The notes: generated from the letters alone by a model not told the origin. A DNA stretch of 64,000 nt from Bacteroidaceae bacterium (GCA_017622815.1 JAGAQH010000002.1:62001-126000); one strand, 5' to 3'; shown: positions 34,669 through 43,939, numbered from the stretch's first letter. Program-made: numbers and translations.

Positions 34669-36180
34669 TTATCTTTGAGCAAGTGTGCGGGTCTCGGTTC
34701 TCTGCTGTGCCTCATAGTTCTCTGAAGCCAGTTGACGCATCTGGTCGTTCTTGGCAAGCACTGCATTGGCAAGGGTGTTCAAGGGCAATGCACCCTGATT
34801 GTAGGCATCAACTACCTTATCGGGAAGGGCTATGGTGCATGGCACCTTGTCGATGGTGGCAATCAGGCAATTGCCGCGTATCTGCGGCTGACTGATGCGT
34901 TGGTTCAGCGATTCATCAGCATAAACCTTGTAGTTGGAGCGGACAATGGGACTCGCGCCTTGTGCCTGGTTCTGACCAGCATGGTTCCCGATGGCCTCGT
35001 GACCTGCCTTGTTCAGGAGATTGAGTCCTCCCATACCTACAAGCACCATCTTCAGGATGGGATTCCTGACAAACATTCCGGCGACGATGCTGGCAAGAGG
35101 CATCAGGTTTTCCTTCAGCCCCAATGATTTGGTCTTGCCTGTAAATGCACCAACAAGCATGTCCGGCAACATGGCAAGGACATAACCGAGGTTGTTTCCA
35201 ATATCAGAGATTCCATTCAGGCCAAAGGAACTGAGCAGTCCACTCCAACCATTCTGGTTCGTCTGCTGTGGCAATTCTTGAACTGAGGCTTGTGAGGATT
35301 GTATGTCTGGAGTTTGGGTAGCGACTTCATTGTGCGGTTCCTGTCGGACTTCATCCTCCTTTGTTTGCTGAGTGGTCGCCTTGGGAGTTGCTTTGGTTTC
35401 CCGTCTCTGTGCTTCCTCAGCTTTTCTCTTGGCTTGCTCGGCTTTATATTGCTCCCTGTATTCAGGAGCGATAATCATGGGAACGTCATCATCGCCTGTT
35501 GCGGCATTGGTCTTTGCGGTCGGCTTCGAGGGTTTGGCTCCAGGACTGGCTGGCGTATAAGAAGTGTCGATGTTCGCCGTCATCTTGTCCATTGCCGCAT
35601 TCAGGGCAAGGTCAACGCCTACGAATTTGGCTCCACCAGTCAGTGTGCCACCTATACCTCCGAAGGATAGGTAATCGGCTGTGGCTCCCAACATAAGACC
35701 TGCTGCTTTTTCCGCATGGTTGGGATTGTACCGCTTTTCGGCCTGTTCGGAGATATGATTCTCCAAAGGCGATTTGTTCAATGCCAGTGGCAAGTAGAAG
35801 ATGGTGTTGGTGGCCGCCTTTCTGATGATATAATCGATGGATGACTTCGGAACTTCGTCCTTAATCATCTTGTCAATCATCATTTTCTCTATCTCTGGGG
35901 TGACGGTAATCTTCTGCCTCTTTAGCTCGGCCTTCACCATATTGATGTAGTCCTCCGTATGCTTGGAGTTCCACTCTCCAGTATAGCGAAGGGAAGCAAT
36001 GCTTGCAGCCTGGGCTGACATGCCTCCGTCTGGGCCAGCTGCCCCTGCAAAGATATAAGGCAGACTGCTGGTATGTCTGCCAATCTCCTCCAGCTGCTTA
36101 TTTCGAAGGTCTGCCATCACCTTATCCATGATAGGCCGCACCTTGGTACGGAAGAGTCTTTCGTTTGCTGATTCTGCCAT
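34669..36180 (-). CDS. Large transfer-operon protein with hydrophobic central region
   Basis: 503 residues. An N-terminal helical domain (NERLFRTKVRPIMDKVMADL, DYINMVKAELKRQKITVTPE) is followed by a hydrophobic Gly-rich segment (GLMLGATADYLSFGGIGGT), a charged linker of K/E/A/T, a second hydrophobic region (LPDMLVGAFTGKTKSL, IVAGMFVRNPILKMVLVGMG) and a soluble C-terminus. No family recognised. Its place next to the TraE-like pilin suggests a part of the mating apparatus. Confidence 0.65.
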   Translation of the reverse strand: MAESANERLFRTKVRPIMDKVMADLRNKQLEEIGRHTSSLPYIFAGAAGPDGGMSAQAASIASLRYTGEWNSKHTEDYINMVKAELKRQKITVTPEIEKMMIDKMIKDEVPKSSIDYIIRKAATNTIFYLPLALNKSPLENHISEQAEKRYNPNHAEKAAGLMLGATADYLSFGGIGGTLTGGAKFVGVDLALNAAMDKMTANIDTSYTPASPGAKPSKPTAKTNAATGDDDVPMIIAPEYREQYKAEQAKRKAEEAQRRETKATPKATTQQTKEDEVRQEPHNEVATQTPDIQSSQASVQELPQQTNQNGWSGLLSSFGLNGISDIGNNLGYVLAMLPDMLVGAFTGKTKSLGLKENLMPLASIVAGMFVRNPILKMVLVGMGGLNLLNKAGHEAIGNHAGQNQAQGASPIVRSNYKVYADESLNQRISQPQIRGNCLIATIDKVPCTIALPDKVVDAYNQGALPLNTLANAVLAKNDQMRQLASENYEAQQRTETRTLAQR

Positions 36181-36192
36181 AGTAATCGGTTT

Positions 36193-36861
36193 TTATGGGT
36201 GAATGACAGTCTTAACTCGGTTTTGCTCCAGAATGATCATACATGCCATGAAATCGCTATAGGTCTTGCCGGAGGCATACCAATCACGGGCATTCTGATA
36301 GTCCCTCGTCAACTGACGGCTCATGTCATCCATGTTGCCGCCCGTCCGACTGTAGTAGTCTATGAAGGTGTTGACATAGCCTTTACTGCTTTCACCTGAA
36401 AACTCCGTAGGGATCTTTATCCATGCGCCGTCATTGAGTTCGGGTATGGAAACCTGTATGCCGGACTTGCTGATGCCTCCTTCGTCAGATACCAGAAAGC
36501 TTGTACCGTTGGAGGTGAATTGCGTCGTTCCCTTGGAAGTGGAACTGCCACCACCTGAAACGCTTCCGTCGATACCAAAGAACTGCGGTAAAGCAAGGGA
36601 AAGAGAAACGAAAGTGAGCGCACCTCCTGCGGTCATGAAGATGCGCTTGGCGGTATTCTGCGGATTGGTGTGCATGGAGTAATACACGGCAAACGCACCG
36701 ACAACGGCTATAACGGCAGCTATGACATAGCACAGCGCACGGACATAGGGCATGTAGGTAACAACACCGTCTGCTGCATCGCCAATACCAGAGACTCCAG
36801 TATCAGCGAATGCTACAGAGGTGGTCAAACAAATTATGGACAACAAACAAATCTTCTTCAT
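36193..36861 (-). CDS. TraE/DUF4134-like membrane protein with C-terminal extension
   Basis: 222 residues. After a signal peptide (MKKICLLSIICLTTSVAFA), two hydrophobic segments flank a short loop (YVIAAVIAVVGAFAVYYS; FMTAGGALTFVSLSLALPQF), matching small TraE/VirB2-like pilin proteins of Bacteroidetes conjugation systems. Unlike them it carries about 120 extra polar residues. The extension could be a surface or assembly domain. No VirB4 or VirD4 ATPase accompanies it in the window. Confidence 0.7.
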   Translation of the reverse strand: MKKICLLSIICLTTSVAFADTGVSGIGDAADGVVTYMPYVRALCYVIAAVIAVVGAFAVYYSMHTNPQNTAKRIFMTAGGALTFVSLSLALPQFFGIDGSVSGGGSSTSKGTTQFTSNGTSFLVSDEGGISKSGIQVSIPELNDGAWIKIPTEFSGESSKGYVNTFIDYYSRTGGNMDDMSRQLTRDYQNARDWYASGKTYSDFMACMIILEQNRVKTVIHP

Positions 36862-36873
36862 TCTGTTTCTGTT

Positions 36874-37196
36874 TTAGAGGTTTAGTTGGTTGAGTATCTG
36901 CTCCTTGGTCTGCTCGATGGCATTGTGATAGACTTCCATCTGCTTGGGGAAGTATTGCTCCAACCATTCGTCTTTTTCTATATTTTCATTGATGAACTTA
37001 ATCGCTAACTGACGGTCGATTTCGATGGCGGCTTCACCAGACTCGCTGTTGTTGAACCATGCCTTCGTCCACCATCTGATACCGCTTCGGTCGGGATAGA
37101 CACTCACCAGTCTTGGTATGTCGAAACTCTGGATGTCTATCTCCAGTTCGGCAAGAGGGTCTATCAGGCCGCTGCTGGCTACGGCTTCGTCATAGG
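36874..37196 (-). CDS. -1 frame extension of the M23-like protein (frameshift product)
   Basis: A frame open from GCC at 37197 to the stop at 36874 encodes 107 residues. Its first 30 codons lie before any ATG or GTG (AYDEAVASSGLIDPLAELEI and onward). The codons look protein-like to the end (IEKDEWLEQYFPKQMEVYHN). The only internal start is a GTG at 37107, for a 77-residue product. The frame joins the preceding M23-like gene precisely at the A AAA AAG sequence, so a 378-residue fusion is likely made by -1 slippage. A sequencing indel is the alternative. Confidence 0.6.
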
Positions 37197-38009
37197 CTTT
37201 TTTTTTACGGCCTCACTCATTGTGCTCAGAAATATCTGATGACGGAGTGCCATGTAATTGAGGAAGTCCGCAATCAGGAGGTTCTGCACCTTCTCAGCCA
37301 AGGGGATGCTGCGTGTGCCCATGCCCAGGGGATTTGCCATGCTCGGAAGGGTCTCGAAGAAGTAGTTCTTCATCGCCGACATGGTGAAGATGTTGCGAAG
37401 GGCAAGCTCCGTATGCTCCGGCAAGGCATAGATACCAGAAGACAAGTCCTGCATGTAGTCCGGGAACCAACGCATCATCAGGTCTTCAATCTCCTTCTGG
37501 TCTTTGTCGTACTTGGTATGCACGTCCATGTCGATGGTCACGAACTGCGGAACAGCTCCAGGAGTGCCGTTCTGCTCCAAGGCTTTCATGTTGCCATATA
37601 CCATCGTCAGGAACTCCAGAGGGTTCAGCTCTTCGCCATTGTACTTTACTTCCATGTGGAGCAAGTCGGCTGAAACGGCCACCACCTGACCCGCCTTGAC
37701 TTCCGTTCCGTAGTTGGCAAAGACATTACTGAGGTGTGAATAAGTCACCTCATAAAGGCCATATCGGATGACCTGGTAGATACCATGGACGGCATCGTTG
37801 CCGAGTCCCGTCACCTTGCCAGTGGCTAAGGCTGAAAGCAGATAATGCTTGACTGGAAAATCGACTCCGTGATGGAAGAACATTTCCCCTGTCTTGGGAT
37901 GCTTCTGCTTACCATAGCCCAAAGACATCTCTACGTCTTTTCCTTTCTCCTCGAACGGCATACAGTAGCCGCTGTCCGACTGGAGCATCATATCCTGCGT
38001 AAATTTCAT
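37179..38009 (-). CDS. Degenerate M23-like protein, zero-frame product
   Basis: The ATG at 38009 gives 276 residues; the frame upstream to 38099 overlaps the next gene and is rejected. The M23 pattern appears as HHGVDFPVKHYLLSALATGK, TYSHLSNVFANYGTEVKAGQ and LLHMEVKYNGEELNP. The first zinc His-Asp pair remains, but the final HxH is reduced to one His. The 3' half is helical. The frame stops 15 nt after the A AAA AAG slippery site, and translation probably continues in -1 frame. Confidence 0.75.
   Translation of the reverse strand: MKFTQDMMLQSDSGYCMPFEEKGKDVEMSLGYGKQKHPKTGEMFFHHGVDFPVKHYLLSALATGKVTGLGNDAVHGIYQVIRYGLYEVTYSHLSNVFANYGTEVKAGQVVAVSADLLHMEVKYNGEELNPLEFLTMVYGNMKALEQNGTPGAVPQFVTIDMDVHTKYDKDQKEIEDLMMRWFPDYMQDLSSGIYALPEHTELALRNIFTMSAMKNYFFETLPSMANPLGMGTRSIPLAEKVQNLLIADFLNYMALRHQIFLSTMSEAVKKKPMTKP
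37197..37203 (-). promoter_or_regulatory. Slippery heptamer A AAA AAG
   Basis: On the minus strand, nine A then G place A AAA AAG in the zero frame of the M23-like gene, the same heptamer and phase as in dnaX. GAGTGAGG lies just upstream as a possible stimulator. GCCG and CGGC downstream (within about 15 nt of each other) can form a small hairpin. The zero-frame TAG is at 37179. Confidence 0.6.
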
Positions 38010-38049
38010 GCTTTTTCTATGTTTTATAAAAGGTTGATTTTTGTTCTGG

Positions 38050-38781
38050 TTATCGTGAGCGATGGACAACACTCCGTTCTTCCTCTGGCGCATAGACAAC
38101 TACTGGCTGGGTATTCAGTGGTGTCTGAGCCTGTGCCAAAGCCCTCTGTGGGTCAGGAGCTGGAGTCTGTGGCTTTTGCTGTGCCATACCGCCTCCCATT
38201 GCCTGTTGAAGAGTGGCATTGTTGCCAATCATCATCATGCCAAGCAAGGCTCCGGCAATCTTTCCCATCCAGCCGAAACGACCGAAGATAAGGAAGGCAG
38301 ATGCAACGAGGCCGAGCATACTCATACCCGAGACATTGCCGCTGAAGAGGTTGCTGAAGAAGTTGCTGAACATGTTGCCGCCGTTGCCATTGGTCATGCT
38401 GCCAAGGAAATTACTGATGCCATTCAGGTTATTGCTGGCTCCACCCACGGCTTCACTGACGCTGTTCATGGCATTACTGGCAGTCTCGCCGAGGTTGCTG
38501 ACGGCATTGCCGACTCCTTCCACCTTCTCGCCAACGCTGTCGATGGTGTCAGAACCGACGACGGCATCACCGACGATTCTGGCGACGCTCTTGTCTGTGG
38601 TCAGCTTCTCCCATGCGACATAGCCGGTGGCTGCTCCGACGGCTGCCGTCTTGGTGGCTGTACCCATTCCCTTGATGGTCTGCTGAGGATGGAGGACGGT
38701 GTGACCGACGGTCTTTGCCGTTGCCTTTGCGCCGCTACCCATGAATTTCAGTCCGGCTTTCAATACTGTTGCCCAACTCAT
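38050..38781 (-). CDS. Membrane-associated transfer-operon protein
   Basis: 243 residues: an A/G/T-rich amphipathic N-terminus, Ser/Asn-rich repeats (SNAMNSVSEAVGGASNNLNG), a hydrophobic stretch (MLGLVASAFLIFGRFGWMGK, then IAGALLGMMMIG) and a Pro/Gln-rich tail. The tail extends beyond ATG 38009 of the neighbour by 40 bp, with no overlap. Family not recognised. Its context is the transfer operon. Confidence 0.65.
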   Translation of the reverse strand: MSWATVLKAGLKFMGSGAKATAKTVGHTVLHPQQTIKGMGTATKTAAVGAATGYVAWEKLTTDKSVARIVGDAVVGSDTIDSVGEKVEGVGNAVSNLGETASNAMNSVSEAVGGASNNLNGISNFLGSMTNGNGGNMFSNFFSNLFSGNVSGMSMLGLVASAFLIFGRFGWMGKIAGALLGMMMIGNNATLQQAMGGGMAQQKPQTPAPDPQRALAQAQTPLNTQPVVVYAPEEERSVVHRSR

Positions 38782-38820
38782 ATTGCTTTTGTTTTGATTG
38801 AGGTTTCACTTATTCGTTCT

Positions 38821-39528
38821 TCACTGTTTTGCTGCCCGTTTCCAACGTAGCATACTCTGCTCGACGATATTCTTCTTGTCGGCTCCCGTCCTGGCATTGT
38901 AGTCTATCTCTGCCCAGACATCACCCAAAGAGGTGTATTTCACGGCTTTGGTGAGCCGTTGCAGTTTCTTGTTCATCAGCTTCAGCTTGGGTCTGATGCC
39001 GAAGATGACCTCCATGCGTTCCTTCTCGGTCATCTTAATATCAGCAAGACAGACTTGCCTCACATCATTGACAATATCGACGCTGTTCAGGATGATTTCA
39101 CGGTAGATCTTGTTGCGGTTGGAGGAAAGGGCCACGGCCAAGGCATTGCTCGGATGGGCACTCAGCTGGTCGCTGAAAGCTCCAAGATTGCCGATAAGAT
39201 GGTCTATCTCGTGATAGAAGCCATATATCTGTGCCGCATACATGATGATGCCGTGAAAGCTGTCGAGGTAGTTGTTGAACTCTTTCTGAAGGTCGGTCGT
39301 GGCATTCACCTCTTCCGTTATCCAGATATGTCCCGTGGATTCCAGAAGCATCATCTCTTCCTGCTGCTTCAGCTCTTTCTTGGCTTTATCGGTATAAAGG
39401 AGTATCATGGCCGCCAAGGTCGGGTCTTGACCCTGCGCCATGACAGTGCTCCCACCGACTCCCCAGAAAGGGAGGATGAGAGTCACTGTCAGCAACAGAA
39501 CATATTTATGGCAAAGGTATTTCATCAT
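38821..39528 (-). CDS. Periplasmic helical protein, paralogue of 39544-40293
   Basis: 235 residues with signal peptide (VLLLTVTLILPFWGVGGSTVMA). The mature protein is mostly helical and ends in QSMLRWKRAAKQ. The motif KLKLMNKKLQRLTKAVKYTS, then LGDVWAEI matches the same place in the neighbouring gene (KKLNQLYLSIRYYNMMDVW, then RWKRTS). Both may be VirB5-like or scaffold proteins of the mating apparatus; this is inference from position and size. Confidence 0.65.
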   Translation of the reverse strand: MMKYLCHKYVLLLTVTLILPFWGVGGSTVMAQGQDPTLAAMILLYTDKAKKELKQQEEMMLLESTGHIWITEEVNATTDLQKEFNNYLDSFHGIIMYAAQIYGFYHEIDHLIGNLGAFSDQLSAHPSNALAVALSSNRNKIYREIILNSVDIVNDVRQVCLADIKMTEKERMEVIFGIRPKLKLMNKKLQRLTKAVKYTSLGDVWAEIDYNARTGADKKNIVEQSMLRWKRAAKQ

Positions 39529-39543
39529 ATCGCGTTCCTGTGT

Positions 39544-40293
39544 TTAGGGTCTTACTATTCTTGAAGTCCGCTTCCATCTTCCGAGAGCTGCCTCTGCAAT
39601 TTCTCCGTTGCTCCTGTCGAGCATTCCGGCAGTGGCATTCTCCCAGACATCCATCATATTGTAATAGCGGATGGATAGATAGAGCTGGTTCAGTTTCTTA
39701 TTGAAGGCATCCAGTCGGTCGTTGAGTGCCCAGAGGGTCTTGCTGCGTTCGGCACCTGTGAGCATGTTTTCCTTGCCACCTTTCGCTATGGCATCCCTCA
39801 GAGTGGTATAGACGCTGACCAATTCGGTGGCTGTCTCGATATAGAGGTTGTTCATCGACATGGTGGCCACAATTCCCTGTGGATTGCCAGTGATGGCTTT
39901 CTTCAGGTTACAGAGGTTGATAAATACTCTCACGCCATCGTCATAGAGCGAGGTGCAGGCTTTCAGGGTACTGGCATAGCCTTCTGCTGTTTTGAGATAC
40001 TTGTTGTACTTCTTCTCCCAGGAGTGGATCATCGTAAACTCAGCAGCGATGGTGTTCTGAAGGAGTGCGGTCTTCTGCTCATCCTCAATCTGCGCCTTGA
40101 TCTGGGCATTGATAAGCTCGTTACCCTCGGCAAGGGCGACATACTCCAAGGGATTGCTGGATGCTATCTGGGCATTGGCCGTTCCATGTCCCAACCACAA
40201 AAGGGCGTAGGCAAGCAGAGCCGCCATCAGCCACCTGTTGCCGTTTCCAATGTCATTAAGACTATACATCTGATTATCTGTTTGTGATTTCAT
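39544..40293 (-). CDS. Periplasmic helical protein, paralogue of 38821-39528
   Basis: 249 residues. A hydrophobic signal segment (LMAALLAYALLWLGHGTANA) leads a helical mature domain with DDGVRVFINLCNLKKAITG and the shared C-terminal pattern (YYNMMDVW, RWKRTS). Its 5' end overlaps the PH-domain gene by 20 bp. The pair is presumed to have arisen by duplication. Confidence 0.65.
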   Translation of the reverse strand: MKSQTDNQMYSLNDIGNGNRWLMAALLAYALLWLGHGTANAQIASSNPLEYVALAEGNELINAQIKAQIEDEQKTALLQNTIAAEFTMIHSWEKKYNKYLKTAEGYASTLKACTSLYDDGVRVFINLCNLKKAITGNPQGIVATMSMNNLYIETATELVSVYTTLRDAIAKGGKENMLTGAERSKTLWALNDRLDAFNKKLNQLYLSIRYYNMMDVWENATAGMLDRSNGEIAEAALGRWKRTSRIVRP

Positions 40294-40765
40294 ATACTCC
40301 TCTGCGTTGTTTGTTGTATTCTACCCGTTCTCTGATAATGCCGACCACATCGGTTTTCTCCTTCACACCGTAGATGTCGAGCTTGGGATTGGTTCTGTCA
40401 CCACTGTAGATGCTGACGGTCTTCAACCCAAAGAGCTGTTCCATGATGTCACGCTGCTCACAGAAGTCCACGATGCGGTACAGTTCGATGTAGTCACTGG
40501 TACGCTGGAACACGCCGTGCTGGATAATGAGCTGTTCTGAGGAAATGATGAACTGGAGCTTGCTGAGATACAGACAGCCATAGAGCATCATCAGCATGGT
40601 CACACTGCCTAATAGCAGGAAAGGCATCTTGAACGTGATGGCATCATGTCCGGCAACGAGGAACAGCACAAGACTCACGAGGAACATGAAGCCCTGCGAG
40701 ATGATGTACTGTCCCCAATGCGGACGTAGCGTGATGATGTTGAAGCGTCTGACTGTCTGTTGCAT
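40274..40765 (-). CDS. Two-span membrane protein with bacterial PH domain
   Basis: 163 residues. Two membrane segments (GFMFLVSLVLFLVAGHDAI; MPFLLLGSVTMLMMLYGCLY) precede a bPH_2-type domain (FIISSEQLIIQHGVFQRTSD, YIELYRIVDFCEQRDIMEQL). Bacterial PH-domain proteins of this design occur in membrane complexes of unknown role. It overlaps its downstream neighbour by 20 bp and follows the primase by 5 bp. Confidence 0.8.
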   Translation of the reverse strand: MQQTVRRFNIITLRPHWGQYIISQGFMFLVSLVLFLVAGHDAITFKMPFLLLGSVTMLMMLYGCLYLSKLQFIISSEQLIIQHGVFQRTSDYIELYRIVDFCEQRDIMEQLFGLKTVSIYSGDRTNPKLDIYGVKEKTDVVGIIRERVEYNKQRRGVYEITNR

Positions 40766-40770
40766 ACCGT

Positions 40771-42258
40771 TTATCTGCGCATACCATGATGCTTTGTTTC
40801 TTCACTCTCGTTGATTTCTACATTGCCGTCGGCATCCAGATCGACACCTGCAGAGACTTTCTTTTCGTCATCCTCAGCCTCGGTCTCTTCCTTGACACCA
40901 AGGGCATTGGCAAGCTCAGACCTGAATGCCTTGCCAGCCTCCAGAGCCTTTTCCTTGATTTCCTCTTTGTCCTCAGGTGCCACGAGCCGCGAGTGCTGCA
41001 TGGTGTAGGCATCTTCATAGAGGGTTTCATAATGTGCGTAGAGCTGCCACAGGGATTTAGGAAGCAAGTCTATCTGGCTGTCATTGGGATGAAGCACCTC
41101 CTTGACACTGGGAATGTCGCCAGGATGCTTGCGGAAGGAATCCACATAGTCTTTAAGTTCATCCTTCACGTTATCCTTGGCAAGGGGATTGCTTTGTCTT
41201 TCAATAATAGCCAGCAGTTCCTCGTTGAAATCCTTGTAGCCTGGTGTTGTTTCCTCACGCACGATGCGACCAGTCGGTACATTCTCCTTTTCTGCCAACG
41301 TCTTGAACTGTTCGGCGAACTTCTGTCCGGCTTCGTCCATATCGAAACCTATATGAAAGGTAGCTTCCTTGGCAGTACGAACCAGTCCTTCAAGTTGTCG
41401 TGTAGAGGGATTGCCACCAGTAGATGCAAAGACACCATGAGAGAGTTCCGTCTTGGCTTCAGCATCGAGATTGCTGCCTTTGCCCATCAGGATCTGATAG
41501 AAGGCCATTGCATCATAGGCACTTTCAAAGACGAACACTCGTCTGGCATCCTGTAGCTTGGTGGCTTCAGGACTGGCTACCCACAGCCCTTCACTGGCGT
41601 TTGAGCCTCGTGCTATACCTTTGTAGGATGTGCCGTCCAGTTTCTTGCGGCCCCGTTCCTCCAGACCGACAATCTTATCATCCTTGCCGGGAACAGTCAT
41701 GGGGAAGGCAAGATTCCTGTAAACTTTACCATCAGTTCCCTGTCGCTCAGCAATGAAAAAGTCCTTTCTGAAAGCATATTGGGTGCTGAGGTTCAGTCCC
41801 CTTGGCTTAAAGTAAGGATAGAAAGGCTTTTGGGTTTCCCGATTGCTACCCTCGAACTTGTGTAAGGTGTAGTCATCGATACTGAAGTCTGGCAGCTGCT
41901 GACGTTCGGTTACAATTTTTGCTTCCCTGTCTTCAATAGGATTATTGAGGAGTCGGTTGCAAACAAGGTTGACGAGTCGGTCTTTGTCCATGCCAGGAGT
42001 ATAGTCGGAAAACATTTCGGGATGGGACTTGATGAATCCGATGACATTGTAGTTCTTCTGTGTAGGCGGCTGGAAACAGCACTGGCCGTTGGCGGTAACG
42101 ATGAACTTGTCACCGTGGATGCGTCTGCCGTCACTGCCCAGACGTACATACGACGGGTAGCGCAAGCCATCACGCCTGTTGAGCGTATAGCCTGCATCTA
42201 CCAACACGTCCTGAATGCTCAGACGTTGCTTGAAATCGTCGTAAGTTAGCTTTGCCAT
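40771..42258 (-). CDS. Toprim-domain DNA primase
   Basis: 495 residues. A DUF3991-like N-terminus (DVLVDAGYTLNRRDGLRYPS, FKPRGLNLSTQYAFRKDFFI) precedes a toprim fold: VFVFESAYDAMAFYQI holds the catalytic Glu, and FHIGFDMDEAGQ the DxD metal pair. No DnaG zinc finger with full cysteine set is seen. Such primases start complementary-strand synthesis after transfer. The C-terminus is acidic and disordered. Confidence 0.87.
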   Translation of the reverse strand: MAKLTYDDFKQRLSIQDVLVDAGYTLNRRDGLRYPSYVRLGSDGRRIHGDKFIVTANGQCCFQPPTQKNYNVIGFIKSHPEMFSDYTPGMDKDRLVNLVCNRLLNNPIEDREAKIVTERQQLPDFSIDDYTLHKFEGSNRETQKPFYPYFKPRGLNLSTQYAFRKDFFIAERQGTDGKVYRNLAFPMTVPGKDDKIVGLEERGRKKLDGTSYKGIARGSNASEGLWVASPEATKLQDARRVFVFESAYDAMAFYQILMGKGSNLDAEAKTELSHGVFASTGGNPSTRQLEGLVRTAKEATFHIGFDMDEAGQKFAEQFKTLAEKENVPTGRIVREETTPGYKDFNEELLAIIERQSNPLAKDNVKDELKDYVDSFRKHPGDIPSVKEVLHPNDSQIDLLPKSLWQLYAHYETLYEDAYTMQHSRLVAPEDKEEIKEKALEAGKAFRSELANALGVKEETEAEDDEKKVSAGVDLDADGNVEINESEETKHHGMRR

Positions 42259-42284
42259 GTTATCCTGAATCTTTTTACCTTAAA

Positions 42285-43928
42285 CTATCGTCCTAAGCCC
42301 ACACCGTGCATTCCTGCATTGACACCAGCATCAAAAGCCCTTGATGCGATGTCCTGTGGGGAATCGACACCAGGTTTGAAATAGATGTGGGGACGTGGGT
42401 CATGGTCATGATGATGTTCCATGAAGACGGAAGGCCCGCTATGGTTCATGCGTCCAAGTTCTCCCATCACGGCGAGACCGGCAAGCAAGGCTCCACCAAT
42501 CTTCGCACCAATTCCTGTGTGTTCACCAGGAATGTTCTTCATATCCACTTCCTTGAAGATGTGGCTGAAGAGCTTCATGCGATGGTAGTCATCGATGGCC
42601 ATGAACTTGTCATACTGCTTCTGGTTGATTTCATGGGAAATGGATTCTCCATTGATGACAGCGGTCATACGGTAGAGTGCATTGCCCTTTGTGTCCTTCT
42701 GTTGTTCGCCCTGTTCATTGCGGACTGGCTCCACCTTAATGTCATCCACCATGACTTCACGGCCATGCTTGCCTTCACGGAACCAACCCTTACCCTCGTT
42801 CATCTCATAGAGGCTCTGACCATCGACATGGGCAACGGCTCTGTCTTCCGGCTCTCGCTGAACCGAGAGTGAAGGGTCAAGCGACTGTTGCATATTCGTC
42901 TGTTCAAGCAGAATGCTTTGTCTCTGGTCGAGTTCAGCGGCCACTTCGGGCTTCAGCGCAATGGCAATATGCTCCTTGCTGTTGAGCATATCCATCGTCA
43001 CCTTATCCGCAAAGTCGTTCTTGACCACATCATTGATGATGTCAAGACGTGCCTGAACGGGGACTTCCTTGACGCTGTTGCTGTTGAGCTTCTTCAGCTC
43101 TTCATCCGTGAGGTCATAGACAAAGTCCTGCTTGGCTCCAGTAGATTGGATGGTGAGGGTCTTCTTCTCAGGGTCAATGATAATGCCGTGACTGTCGAGA
43201 CATTCACGGAACTTCTCATTTGTGAAATACACCTTACTCGTAATAAGTTCATTGTAAGGCTTGGCTGGCTCGATTGGTCTGGGCTTGACCTCTACGGGTT
43301 TGATGACCGTCTGGAGGTCTGCCAACACGTCCTGCGACGGCTGCTGAACCTGAGTCTGCTGACCTTTGTAATAGAAGCCATAGGCTCCGTTCTGGAGTTC
43401 GCCAGGCTTCATGCGGCCATCAGGACGGTCGGGAACCATCGGTGCACCTTGCATGAACAAGGCTCCACCGACTCTGCGCATGTGCCAGCCTTCCTGCTGA
43501 CGTGGTGTCCAGCCAAGGAAACGGCCATGATAAGGATCCATCATCGGATGAAGTCCTCGTCTGTCCCAAGGCAAGCGTCCATATTCACCGACTCCTATAC
43601 GGTAGCCGTGCAATCCCATGGCAACACGGCCATTTGCATTGCGGGCATGAACGAAGCTTCGGGGCAAATAGAAGTCATTGGAGAGGATTGCGGCGAAGGT
43701 ATTGTAGGCTTTCTTGTTGGCTGAATTGGTGCCCCAATCTACCATCGCCCGCATCTGCTGCTGATTGATGGGGTACGTCAGTAAAGGACTGTCATGCCCC
43801 TGCACGGCAAGGGCAAAGCCATCCCCCTGACGAATAATATGCCCCTGCATACCGTTACGCCGGAGAATGTCCTGTAGCTCTGGTGCCAAGTCGCGCCCCA
43901 TTGGTAATGTGTTTGATCTGATAGACAT
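42285..43928 (-). CDS. Transfer-operon protein of unknown family (547 aa)
   Basis: The ATG at 43928 is preferred because the frame to 43979 runs into the neighbouring gene. The N-terminal region is Arg/Gly/aromatic-rich (FAAILSNDFYLPRSFVHARN, YGRLPWDRRGLHPMMDPYHG). A central charged part and a Gly/Ala hydrophobic stretch (IGAKIGGALLAGLAVMGELG) near the C-terminus follow, then a His-rich EHHHDHDPRPH. DUF3945-like repeats may be in the middle (VYFTNEKFRECLDSHGIIID). Function unknown. Confidence 0.6.
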   Translation of the reverse strand: MSIRSNTLPMGRDLAPELQDILRRNGMQGHIIRQGDGFALAVQGHDSPLLTYPINQQQMRAMVDWGTNSANKKAYNTFAAILSNDFYLPRSFVHARNANGRVAMGLHGYRIGVGEYGRLPWDRRGLHPMMDPYHGRFLGWTPRQQEGWHMRRVGGALFMQGAPMVPDRPDGRMKPGELQNGAYGFYYKGQQTQVQQPSQDVLADLQTVIKPVEVKPRPIEPAKPYNELITSKVYFTNEKFRECLDSHGIIIDPEKKTLTIQSTGAKQDFVYDLTDEELKKLNSNSVKEVPVQARLDIINDVVKNDFADKVTMDMLNSKEHIAIALKPEVAAELDQRQSILLEQTNMQQSLDPSLSVQREPEDRAVAHVDGQSLYEMNEGKGWFREGKHGREVMVDDIKVEPVRNEQGEQQKDTKGNALYRMTAVINGESISHEINQKQYDKFMAIDDYHRMKLFSHIFKEVDMKNIPGEHTGIGAKIGGALLAGLAVMGELGRMNHSGPSVFMEHHHDHDPRPHIYFKPGVDSPQDIASRAFDAGVNAGMHGVGLGR

Positions 43929-43939
43929 ACTGATTCGGT

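Noticed and set aside
37998-38099. A longer N-terminus for the M23-like gene
   Set aside because: It would overlap the next gene by about 50 bp and adds a polar segment not seen in M23 proteins; the ATG at 38009 is preferred.
42387-43724. Two long plus-strand frames
   Set aside because: Both mirror the 547-aa transfer protein and lack domain signals or sensible spacing.
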